From positions 1-7,784 of the forward strand of contig PWMO01000451.1 in assembly GCA_003558175.1 (NCBI GenBank): a stretch of DNA of 7,784 nucleotides, in the 5' to 3' direction. How positions within the stretch are numbered: the first letter of the stretch is position 1; each line of letters starts with the position of its first letter. The stretch comes from Spirochaetaceae bacterium (GTDB taxonomy: Bacteria; Spirochaetota; Spirochaetia; DSM-27196; PWMO01). The translations under genes and the position numbers were made by a program. The notes beneath the pieces were generated by a model. The model had not been told where the DNA came from. It worked only from the letters and a program-made list of their open reading frames with translations, and ran no database searches. Of the stretch, positions 1-6,656 are shown piece after piece.

Positions 1-647
1 AAATTGGCGTGTCCGTAGCCGCGCACTTCGCGCGCGAACGGCTTCAGCGGCGGCTGGAGTCCAAAATGCGACGGCATTGCGGCGGTATCGCCGTGCACGC
101 TGCGTATGCGCCCGCCGGCGGCAAACAGCTCGTAGTGGCGCCCGAACAGTTCTTCTTCCATGCCGGGCGGAGGTTCGCTATTCTCCAGGATGGTCTCGAG
201 AAACACGCGTCGGCTGTCCCGCATCGCGCTCTGAAGCAATGCGTCGTGAACGGCCTGCTCCTCGGGCTCGATGAAGAACAGGTCGAGGAACAGCGCGCGC
301 TCGCGTCGCGGAGTATTCTGAACACGGGAGAAAGAGTGGATCAGTTCGGCGTGCCGTGACCGGGGAAACGGCCAGCGGCCGATTTCCGATAGCGTGGCAA
401 AGTCTATGCCGATTATTATGATATCGTCCGAAACATAGGGGTTGCGCTCGTAGACGGTCACCCCTTCTTCAAGGCGTTCGCCGGTGCTCCCTTGCTTGAG
501 CCTGAAGTGCAGGTCAAGCACGCGGAGTTCCATCCGCTCGATCAACGGTGTACCCCAGTTAATGCCTACGATCACCGCAGTAATCAGCAGGCCGATAACC
601 AGCCCGAAGTACCGTGTCTCGAGAAAACGTGCTCTACCGCGTGCCAT
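1..647 (-). CDS. CHASE2-domain membrane sensor protein, C-terminal part beyond window
   Basis: The frame runs open from an ATG at 647 to base 1 (215 codons plus 2 bases), so the output domain is not visible. An in-frame TGA at 663-665 rules out a longer N-terminus. A weak AGG at 654-656 precedes the ATG by 6 bases. Residues 14-31 form one transmembrane helix (FGLVIGLLITAVIVGINW) after a basic N-terminus. The rest matches the CHASE2 pattern: DLHFRL (45-50), DDIIIIGID (74-82), IGRWPFPRSRHAELI (89-103), RALFLDLFFIEPE (117-129) with HDALL after it, and GYGHAN at the cut (210-215). CHASE2 is an extracytoplasmic sensor domain, normally followed by further membrane helices and an adenylate cyclase, histidine kinase, diguanylate cyclase, kinase or phosphatase domain. 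Class III adenylate cyclase is a common partner in spirochaetes as I recall, but which output is present here cannot be seen. Confidence 0.85.
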   Translation of the reverse strand, partial: MARGRARFLETRYFGLVIGLLITAVIVGINWGTPLIERMELRVLDLHFRLKQGSTGERLEEGVTVYERNPYVSDDIIIIGIDFATLSEIGRWPFPRSRHAELIHSFSRVQNTPRRERALFLDLFFIEPEEQAVHDALLQSAMRDSRRVFLETILENSEPPPGMEEELFGRHYELFAAGGRIRSVHGDTAAMPSHFGLQPPLKPFAREVRGYGHAN

Positions 648-725
648 CTTGCGCCTGCATCGTCACCACCGCCGGCCGTCGCGTCGTCTACCGGCTACTT
701 ACTGATGATGGGCATCTGCCTTCGA

Positions 726-1403
726 TCAGCGTACCGACAGCGCGATTATACGGTTTCTGGCCAGGTTTGTCCAATTGCTGCCGGCATGTCGCTGCACGAG
801 CTGATTGTAGTACTCCAGGGCCTCGTCACGGTTGGTCTCCTGCTCGGCAAGCCGACCAAGCGTGAACAGCGCCCGGGGAACCTCTGCCGTGGTATGCTGA
901 TCTACCAGCTGCTGCAACAGCTGCCGGGCGCGATCCACGTCTCCCGCCTCTTCCGCCGCAGCGGCGGCGTTAAAGAGAGCGATTGGAGTCAGGTAGCTGT
1001 CGCCAAAACCGTTGGCCGCGCGTGCAAAATCATCCGCCGCACGAGCCCACTCCTCCAGCTCCCAGTGCATCTCGCCCCGAACCACCAAGGAACGTTGTGC
1101 GGCGTAGAACCTCGAATAATCCTGCACCACCGTATCGACTCTGTCGCTCAGTTGCTCGGCCAGTCGCGGCCGTTGCTCCTCGGAGGCCTCTACCCATTCG
1201 TCGTACAACTCCTGCACCTCTTCAGCCGCAAGTCGTGCAGACTCCTCGCGCGAGGACCGCACCTCGAGGTATACAAACAGCCCTACTACTACTATGAGCA
1301 CTGCCGCCAGCGCCACAACGAGTGTGCGGCGATGCCGGTGCAGGAATGTGCTGATGACGTCGGTGATCTTTGTTTTTTTGTCTGGTGCTTCGCTCTGCGG
1401 CAT
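726..1403 (-). CDS. Single-pass membrane-anchored TPR protein of unknown specific function
   Basis: The 225-residue product has a short charged cytoplasmic N-terminus with the basic stretch HRHRR just before one hydrophobic segment (about 27-47, VVALAAVLIVVVGLFVYLEV). The remainder is soluble and helical. By the positive-inside rule the soluble part should face the periplasm. After a charged helical stretch (about 50-95), at least three TPR-like helix pairs can be seen at about 102-135, 139-172 and 176-209, with typical small and aromatic spacing (GEMHWELEEWARAADDFARA; FNAAAAAEEAGDVDRARQLL; LGRLAEQETNRDEALEYYNQ). The architecture resembles YfgM-like and other envelope TPR scaffolds, but I cannot name a partner. 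A TTG at 1409 is in frame, but AGGAG at 1412-1416 is 8 bases from the ATG at 1403, so I chose 1403. It begins 32 bases after the activator gene and is likely co-transcribed. Confidence 0.85.
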   Translation of the reverse strand: MPQSEAPDKKTKITDVISTFLHRHRRTLVVALAAVLIVVVGLFVYLEVRSSREESARLAAEEVQELYDEWVEASEEQRPRLAEQLSDRVDTVVQDYSRFYAAQRSLVVRGEMHWELEEWARAADDFARAANGFGDSYLTPIALFNAAAAAEEAGDVDRARQLLQQLVDQHTTAEVPRALFTLGRLAEQETNRDEALEYYNQLVQRHAGSNWTNLARNRIIALSVR

Positions 1404-1411
1404 CGACAACT

Positions 1412-1416
1412 CTCCT
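1412..1416 (-). promoter_or_regulatory. Ribosome binding site of the TPR gene
   Basis: AGGAG, within AAAGGAGA, lies in the 32-base gap after the activator gene. It is 8 bases from the ATG at 1403 but only 2 bases from the in-frame TTG at 1409, which decides the start. Confidence 0.75.
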
Positions 1417-1435
1417 TTGCTGTAGCTTGCTTTTC

Positions 1436-2944
1436 TTAGCGCGTAATTTCCAGTTCTTTGATCAGCCGGGACAGGTAGGTACGCTGGATCCCCAGCACCC
1501 GGGCTGCCGCCGTCTGGTTCCAGCCCTGATCCTCCAGCGTCTGTCGTATAAAGTGCTTCTTGAACAGGTTGACTGAATCTTTCAAGGTCTTTCCCACGTA
1601 GCGTTCTTCTTTCAGGCCTCCGCCGCTCTTCAGAGCGAGGTCTTCCGGTTGAATGTACTCCGTTCCGGTCACCACGACCGCCCGCTCAACCGCGTTCTCC
1701 AGCTCACGCACGTTGCCGGGCCAGGAATACGACAGCAGCTCTTCCATGGCGGCGCTGGAGAAGCCCGTCACCGACTTGTTGGTCTCGCGCCGGAACCTGA
1801 TCAGGAAGTGCTGCGCGAGCGGGGGAACGTCTTCTCGCCGCTCTCGAAGCGGCGGCACGTAGATCGGCAGCACGTTCAACCGATAATAGAGGTCGCGCCG
1901 AAACTGCCCGTCAGCCACCGCCTGCTCGATATCACGGTTGGTGGCTGCAATGATCCGTACGTCGACGCGCAACGGCTGACTCGATCCAACCCGTTCGAAC
2001 GTCTGGCTCTGAAGCACCCGCAGCATCTTGGCCTGCAGCGCCAGCGGCAGTTCACCGATCTCGTCCAGAAAAATCGTGCCACCGTCTGCAAGCTCAAAGC
2101 GACCGCGGCGGTCTGATTGTGCATCGGTGAAGGCACCCTTCACGTGTCCAAACAGCTCGCTCTCCAGCAGCGCATCGGGCAGCGCCGCACAGTTGACCCG
2201 GATGAACGGCTTCTCAGACCGATTGCTTCGCAGATGGATCTGCTCCGCGAACAGTTCCTTTCCCGAGCCGCTCTCGCCGAGAATCAGGACCGATGAATCC
2301 GTGCGCGCCAGCCGGTCGATCATCTCCAACCGCTCTTTCATAGCGGCCGACTCGCAGATAAAACTGTGAAAGCCCTGGTGGTTTGTCACCCGATCCTGCA
2401 GCAACACAATCTCTTGTTGTGCCCGCTGAAACGAACGCGCGTTCTGAATCGCGAGCGCCGCCTGGGTAGCAAAAATCTCGAGCCACTGGCGGTCGTCTTC
2501 ATCAAACGGTTTGCCACCGAGCTTGTTGATCATTTCTATGACGCCGACACAGCGGTCGCGAATTCTCATCGGGACGGCAAGGATTGAATGTGTTGGATAT
2601 CCGATCTGCTGACTGATATCGGCAAGGAAGCGGTTGTCCTGGTCAACGTCATTGACTACCAGCGAGCGGTTGTTCTGCGCAACCCACCCGGCGATGCCTT
2701 CTCCAAGGTTGAGCGAGTATTTCTTGACCTCAGGCCCTTTCGATCCGAGCGCGATCTCAAAGTAGAGCTTGTTGTTCTCGGGACGAAGAAGGAGAAGCGA
2801 CGAGGCTTCTCCTTCACTTAAACGAGTGGCGGACTCCAGTATGGTCTGCAGCAGCCCGCCCGGGTCCGAGTAGTCCGAATTGATGCGCGCATTGATCTCG
2901 ATGAGAGTCTCGAGCTTTCTGATGTCGACGCCGGACTTGAACAT
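1436..2944 (-). CDS. Sigma54-dependent transcriptional activator with N-terminal GAF domain (GAF-AAA+-Fis HTH)
   Basis: This cytoplasmic enhancer-binding protein would use ATP hydrolysis to open sigma54-RNA polymerase promoters. The 502 residues contain a GAF sensor domain at about 27-170, ending in a coiled linker, and an AAA+ domain at about 192-425. The AAA+ domain has Walker A GESGSGKE (223-230), sigma-contact loop GAFTDA (270-275), Walker B IFLDEIGE (291-298), sensor I AATNRD (333-338) and WPGNVRELENAVERA (408-422). A Fis-type helix-turn-helix lies at about 474-498 (WNQTAAARVLGIQRTYLSRL). There is no receiver domain, so control is probably by ligand binding to GAF, as in the NifA/FhlA/NorR class. 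The GAF domain carries INKLGGKPFDEDD (139-151), close to the NKFDE signature. The ATG at 2944 lies 22 bases after the rpsA stop with only a weak binding site. The overall architecture is secure, but targets and ligand are unknown. Confidence 0.93.
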   Translation of the reverse strand: MFKSGVDIRKLETLIEINARINSDYSDPGGLLQTILESATRLSEGEASSLLLLRPENNKLYFEIALGSKGPEVKKYSLNLGEGIAGWVAQNNRSLVVNDVDQDNRFLADISQQIGYPTHSILAVPMRIRDRCVGVIEMINKLGGKPFDEDDRQWLEIFATQAALAIQNARSFQRAQQEIVLLQDRVTNHQGFHSFICESAAMKERLEMIDRLARTDSSVLILGESGSGKELFAEQIHLRSNRSEKPFIRVNCAALPDALLESELFGHVKGAFTDAQSDRRGRFELADGGTIFLDEIGELPLALQAKMLRVLQSQTFERVGSSQPLRVDVRIIAATNRDIEQAVADGQFRRDLYYRLNVLPIYVPPLRERREDVPPLAQHFLIRFRRETNKSVTGFSSAAMEELLSYSWPGNVRELENAVERAVVVTGTEYIQPEDLALKSGGGLKEERYVGKTLKDSVNLFKKHFIRQTLEDQGWNQTAAARVLGIQRTYLSRLIKELEITR

Positions 2945-2966
2945 GAACGCCAGGGGTCCACCGCGA

Positions 2967-4679
2967 TCAGGACTTCCCTTTCTCCTTCAGGAGTTCTCCC
3001 AGCGTCAGTGTGCCGCTGTCTTCATCGTCATGAATGTACTTCTGCATCTCGGCACGCTGTTCTTTGCGCTCCAGCTCGCGCACGGAAAGCGCCAGCCTTT
3101 GCCGTCCGGGATTGATCTCGGTAATGATGGTCTGAATTTTGTCGCCCACCGAGATCTTCTCCACCGCTTTTTCAAACGGCTCGACTCGCGGATCACACAG
3201 GTTGTTCTTGTTGATCAGGCCCTCGATACCTTCCTGCACCCGCACGAAGACGCCGAAATCGGTTATGTTGGTGCCCTCACCTTCCACAACCGTGCGCTGC
3301 GAGTACGCCCGCTTCAGTTTGGACCACGGGTCATCACCGAGCTGCTTCATTCCGACGCGGATATTGCGGTTTTCTGAATCGACGGAGAGTATCATCACGT
3401 CGACTTCTTGACCTTCCTGCAGCACCTCTCCCGGGTTACGAGGCCGGTTTGTCCACGAAATGTCATCAACGTGCAGGAACGCGTCGATCCCCTCTTCCAG
3501 CTCAACAAAAGCGCCGGTGTTGGTAATCTTCTTGACCGTCCGGGTAAGCTGCGTGCCTTCAGGATACTGTGCCGGGAGCTCGTCCCACGGATTGGGCAGC
3601 ACCTGCTTCAGACCGAGCGACACCTTTCCCTGGGTCACGTCGTAATCGAGAATCTTGGTTTCGACCTCGTCGCCAACGTTGAGCACCTCTTTGGGATGAT
3701 TGATGTGCTTGACCCATGACAGCTCGGAGATATGCGCCAGACCCTCAATACCTTCTTCGAGCTCGATGAACGCACCGAAGTCGGTAAGCTTGGTCACTCT
3801 TCCCTTCACCACGCTGTCTACGTTGAACTTGTCTTCAAAGCTGTTCCACGGGTCTTCGGTCATGTGGCGCAGCGAAAGATTGATTTTCTTCTCTTCCGGA
3901 TCCATGCGGATCACTTTCAGCTGGATCTTGTCGCCTTTCTTGACGTAGTCTTTGGGCCGCGTTGCATGACCCCAACTCATGTCATTGATGTGGAGCAGAC
4001 CGTCAAATCCGCCCAGATCGATAAATGCCCCGAAAGAGGTGAAAGACTTCACCTCGCCTTCAACCGTATCGCCAATGGCAACGGTATCAAAGAACTCCTG
4101 ACGACGACGCTCTACCTCTTCTTCCAGCCAGCCGCGGCGGGAGAGGACGATGTTCACGCGGTTGTCACTGTAAAGACGTTCCACGTAGAACTTTGAGGTC
4201 ATGTTGACGAATTCCTCAGGTTCTTCGATGCGCCGGAGGTCCATCTTGGAGATCGGGTTGAATGCGCGGATACCGCCCGGGAGCCGGATCTCAAATCCGC
4301 CCTTGACGGTACGGACCACTTTGCCCTCTACCGCCTCGTGGTCGTGAAAGGCCTGCTTGAGCTTCTTCCAGAAGGCTTTCTCATCGGCTTTCTTCTTGGA
4401 GACGTCCACGCCTCCGCCTCTGGTTTCCTTGCTGAGAAGAACGACCGTCACCTGTTCTCCAACCTGTGGAGGCTCGTCAAACTCGTCAAGAGGTACACGG
4501 CCTTCGGACTTGTAGCCAATGTCAACGAAGACCTGTTCGGCGCCCACCTGTACAACGGTCCCGTCAACCAGCTGGCCCACTTCAAGTTCATCAAGTTGTT
4601 TGAGAAATTGTTCTTGCAGCTGTTCTTGCAGGACCTGTTGCTGCGGTTTTGGCGCGTTCTGTTCCTCTCTCTCTTCCAT
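2967..4679 (-). CDS. rpsA: 30S ribosomal protein S1, six S1 domains
   Basis: S1 binds mRNA at the ribosome's platform and helps initiation on structured or weakly Shine-Dalgarno-led messages. The 570 residues hold six S1 (OB-fold) repeats at about 35-97, 116-181, 202-271, 289-358, 376-445 and 463-535. The first two diverge, as is usual for the ribosome-anchoring repeats. Repeats 3, 4 and 6 show the RNA-binding SFGAF, DFGAF and DFGVF cores; repeat 5 has NTGAF instead. The N-terminus is Glu/Gln-rich (about 11-28) and the C-terminus ends in a short Leu/Lys tail (TLTLGELLKEKGKS). The ATG at 4679 begins one base after the cmk stop (TAATATG). The nearest AGGAG (4693-4697) is 13 bases away, so initiation probably depends on ribosomes finishing cmk. 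In E. coli rpsA also lacks a strong binding site and is autoregulated; the same could hold here, but that is inference. Confidence 0.96.
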   Translation of the reverse strand: MEEREEQNAPKPQQQVLQEQLQEQFLKQLDELEVGQLVDGTVVQVGAEQVFVDIGYKSEGRVPLDEFDEPPQVGEQVTVVLLSKETRGGGVDVSKKKADEKAFWKKLKQAFHDHEAVEGKVVRTVKGGFEIRLPGGIRAFNPISKMDLRRIEEPEEFVNMTSKFYVERLYSDNRVNIVLSRRGWLEEEVERRRQEFFDTVAIGDTVEGEVKSFTSFGAFIDLGGFDGLLHINDMSWGHATRPKDYVKKGDKIQLKVIRMDPEEKKINLSLRHMTEDPWNSFEDKFNVDSVVKGRVTKLTDFGAFIELEEGIEGLAHISELSWVKHINHPKEVLNVGDEVETKILDYDVTQGKVSLGLKQVLPNPWDELPAQYPEGTQLTRTVKKITNTGAFVELEEGIDAFLHVDDISWTNRPRNPGEVLQEGQEVDVMILSVDSENRNIRVGMKQLGDDPWSKLKRAYSQRTVVEGEGTNITDFGVFVRVQEGIEGLINKNNLCDPRVEPFEKAVEKISVGDKIQTIITEINPGRQRLALSVRELERKEQRAEMQKYIHDDEDSGTLTLGELLKEKGKS

Positions 4680-4680
4680 A

Positions 4681-5373
4681 TTAACTCTGTAGCTCCTGGT
4701 ATTGTCGCGTATTTCGGATGGTAGCTATAACTCTCTCACAAACTTCATCTATGGTCAAGAGCGAAGTATCCAAATATACCGCATCAGCCGCCTGTTTCAA
4801 CGACCCGGCAGCCTTTTTTCTGTCGGCTTCGTCACGCTCTCGGATACGTTCGGCGATCTGTTCCAGCGTCGGAGTGTCATCCTCCCGGCCACCGTTTTCG
4901 CTCGCCTGTGCGCGCTGCTGTTCCCAGCGACGGCGGGCTCTGGTCTCTACCGATGCGTCGAGGTATATCTTGACGTCGGCGTTGGGAAACACCACTGTGG
5001 TGATATCGCGCCCTTCCACCATCACGTTGACACCGTCGGCAATCTGACGCAGCCTGCGGTTTACCATCTCGCGTACCGCCGGGATCGCGGAATGGCGTGC
5101 AACGTGGCGGTCTACCCGGTCGGTGTGCAGCTGATCGCCGCGAGGCTCGCCGTCTACAAGCAACTTCCCGCCCTGGTACTGCAGCTGCAGCGACTGGGCA
5201 ATTTCCACGATGCGTTCATCCGGCGCGTCCTGCACACCCAACTCCAGCGCCTTCCAGGTCACCGCGCGATAGATGGCGCCCGAGTTGAGGTAAGTGAAGC
5301 CGAGCTCAGCGCTGCAGCGCTCCGCGATGCTGCTCTTGCCGGCTCCCGCCGGTCCGTCAATTGCCACGACCAC
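4681..5373 (-). CDS. cmk: Cytidylate kinase (CMP/dCMP kinase)
   Basis: Cmk phosphorylates CMP and dCMP with ATP, recycling nucleotides from RNA and lipid turnover for DNA synthesis. The P-loop GPAGAGKSS is at residues 7-15, followed by the nucleotide-binding YLNSGAIYRAVT at 28-39. In many relatives the residue before SGA or TGA is Asp; here it is Asn. The CMP-site EGRDITTVVFPNA is at 120-132, the RERDEADRKKA lid region at 178-188 and the late conserved DTS at 202-204. A GTG at 5382 is possible, but AGGAGG at 5382-5387 touches it directly, leaving no spacer. The GTG at 5373 lies 8 bases after that motif and gives MVVAIDGPAGAGKSS, the family's usual start, so I chose it (230 residues). The gene overlaps the rluB end by 17 bases and stops one base before the rpsA ATG. 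Confidence 0.95.
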   Translation of the reverse strand: MVVAIDGPAGAGKSSIAERCSAELGFTYLNSGAIYRAVTWKALELGVQDAPDERIVEIAQSLQLQYQGGKLLVDGEPRGDQLHTDRVDRHVARHSAIPAVREMVNRRLRQIADGVNVMVEGRDITTVVFPNADVKIYLDASVETRARRRWEQQRAQASENGGREDDTPTLEQIAERIRERDEADRKKAAGSLKQAADAVYLDTSLLTIDEVCERVIATIRNTRQYQELQS

Positions 5374-6124
5374 GTTGGCCACCTCCTGCGCGCGAGAGAA
5401 ACCAGGCGATCTCTTCGTCGGTCAGATGCCGGTACTCGCCCGAACCTATGCCTTTTATGCTGACCGACCCGATTCGCACTCGATGTATCCGCTTCACGGC
5501 AATCTTCCAGAACTGGAAGACGCGCCGGATCTCGCGATTCTTACCTTCGTGCAGCACCAGGTTCACACGGAAGCGGTTCTTCACCGTATAGCCGTCTATG
5601 GCGTAGGTTTCACCGTCAACCGTTACGCCGCGCTTGAACTGATCGAGCAGCTCGGGCGATATTTCGCGCTTCGTCTCGACAATATACTCTTTCTCTATCT
5701 CGCTGCTGGGATGCATCGCCGCCTGGGCAAAGTCCCCGTCGTTGGTGACCAGAATCAGCCCACTGGACAGAAAGTCCAGCCGCCCTACGGTGAACATCCG
5801 CATTGGGAACTCATTCTTGAGCAGGTCCAGAGCCGTTGGGCGTCCCTCGGGGTCGCTGCTGGTAGAGAGAACCCTGGGCGGTTTGTGGAGCGCGAGGTAG
5901 ACCATACGGCGGGTCGGGTAGACGCGACGCCCGTCAAACAGCACCACGTCATCCTCGTCTACGAGGTTGCCCTGCGTGAGCACCACCGAGCCGTTGAGCA
6001 TCACGCGCCCCTGGGCAATCAGTTTCTCGGCTCCGCGCCGCGAGGCAACGCCGCAGCGCGCGAGGTAGACGTGCAGACGCACCGGGTAGTCCAGCGTTTT
6101 GGTTCTCTTCTGTGGTTCAGCCAT
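5357..6124 (-). CDS. rluB: Ribosomal large-subunit pseudouridine synthase, RluB/RsuA family
   Basis: Enzymes of this family convert a specific uridine in 23S rRNA (RluB) or 16S rRNA (RsuA) to pseudouridine. An S4 RNA-binding domain occupies about residues 16-62, containing LARCGVASRRGAEKLIAQGR and VMLNG. The catalytic domain follows, with GRLDFLSSGLILVTNDG at 114-130; Asp117 is the expected nucleophile. The RsuA/RluB signature EGKNREIRR is at 193-201. At 255 residues it has normal length. The frame stays open upstream to 6274, but that extra 50-residue segment lies entirely within scpB and looks unlike a protein N-terminus. The ATG at 6124, overlapping the scpB stop in ATGGCTGA, gives a family-like start. 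A GAGGAG lies 13 bases upstream, which is long, so coupling to scpB is likely. The scpA-scpB-rluB order is widespread and supports RluB over RsuA, but the exact target base cannot be read from sequence. Confidence 0.93.
   Translation of the reverse strand: MAEPQKRTKTLDYPVRLHVYLARCGVASRRGAEKLIAQGRVMLNGSVVLTQGNLVDEDDVVLFDGRRVYPTRRMVYLALHKPPRVLSTSSDPEGRPTALDLLKNEFPMRMFTVGRLDFLSSGLILVTNDGDFAQAAMHPSSEIEKEYIVETKREISPELLDQFKRGVTVDGETYAIDGYTVKNRFRVNLVLHEGKNREIRRVFQFWKIAVKRIHRVRIGSVSIKGIGSGEYRHLTDEEIAWFLSRAGGGQRGRGN
5382..5387 (-). promoter_or_regulatory. Ribosome binding site of cmk that decides its start
   Basis: A perfect AGGAGG sits inside the 3' end of rluB. Its last base is the first base of the upstream GTG (5382), so that codon cannot be well served. 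The GTG at 5373 has an ideal 8-base spacer, so this motif is the main reason for the shorter cmk start. Confidence 0.8.
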
Positions 6125-6656
6125 CGAGTCTGAATCGCTCCTCATCCATCTCGTCGAGTTTGGGCAGGTCCGCAATGCTGTTGAGCCTGAAGAGCTTGAG
6201 AAACTCACGCGTAGTGCCGTACTGAACCGGCTTTCCCGGCACATCTTTCTTGCCCACTTCGCGAACCAGGTCACGCGAGAGCAGCAGGCGAATCATGCCG
6301 TCGGCCGACACGCCACGCAGGCTTTCGACCTCGGCGCGCGTAATCGGCTGCGAATAGGCGATTATGGAAAGCGTTTCCATCGCAGCACGCGAGAGTCGGT
6401 TCTCGTTCTTCTTGCCGTAGCGCTCTTTCAGCTGCTCCCAAAGCTCTCGCTTGGGTACCAGACTCACCGCGTCCCCAACGCGTGACACTTCAAGTCCAAA
6501 CTCGGCAGCCTCTCGTTGCCGGCTCATTTCTTCAAGGCAGCTGCGAACGACCTCCACACTGAGCCCGGAGATGCGGGCCAGCGCTCGCTCTTCTACCGGA
6601 TCCGCTTCGAGAAACAGAACCGCTTCCAGCAGCGCACACTCACGTTCAAGCTGCAT
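6117..6656 (-). CDS. scpB: Segregation and condensation protein B (ScpB)
   Basis: ScpB dimerises and wraps the central part of ScpA in the SMC-ScpAB condensin. It has two winged-helix domains. The first is at about residues 5-78, beginning LLEAVLFLEADPVEE. The second is at about 85-157 and includes AAMETLSIIAYSQPITRAEV and the conserved GKPVQYGTTREFLKLF near 141-156. The frame extends upstream to a GTG at 6683, but AGGAGG at 6661-6666 sits 4 bases before the ATG at 6656, and the family normally starts close to the LLEAVLF helix. I therefore chose 6656, giving 179 residues, a usual size. The start lies inside the end of scpA (11-base overlap) and the stop overlaps the next gene by 8 bases. The short C-terminal tail is acidic, as is common in the family. 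Confidence 0.95.
   Translation of the reverse strand: MQLERECALLEAVLFLEADPVEERALARISGLSVEVVRSCLEEMSRQREAAEFGLEVSRVGDAVSLVPKRELWEQLKERYGKKNENRLSRAAMETLSIIAYSQPITRAEVESLRGVSADGMIRLLLSRDLVREVGKKDVPGKPVQYGTTREFLKLFRLNSIADLPKLDEMDEERFRLDG

Noticed and set aside
44..325. Minus-strand open frame of 93 codons
   Set aside because: It is on the same strand as the CHASE2 gene but in another frame; the CHASE2 frame is open throughout and carries conserved motifs, while this one is Cys/Ser/Arg-rich and unlike a protein.
648..725. Terminator or promoter in the 78-base gap before the CHASE2 gene
   Set aside because: Only a 5-base inverted repeat (GCCGG/CCGGC, loop 15) and a tiny GATG/CATC pair are present, with no T-run. 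No sigma54 (TGGCAC-N5-TTGC type) or clear sigma70 promoter was seen.
1371..1379. T-run on the plus strand as a terminator
   Set aside because: It encodes lysine codons near the start of the TPR protein on the minus strand, and no GC-rich hairpin precedes it.
492..1439. Long plus-strand open frame of 315 codons
   Set aside because: It is antisense to the TPR gene and the CHASE2 gene, has no recognisable domain, and its composition is that of a complement of GC-rich coding DNA.
4702..5463. Plus-strand open frame of 253 codons
   Set aside because: It is the complement of cmk, with no family resemblance and no ribosome binding site of note.
5294..6133. Plus-strand open frame of 279 codons
   Set aside because: It lies opposite rluB and the start of cmk, both clear conserved genes, and has no protein-like motif of its own.
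6125..6274. N-terminal extension of the pseudouridine synthase
   Set aside because: The extra 50 codons are entirely inside scpB in another frame and show no family similarity; the ATG at 6124 gives a normal S4-domain start.
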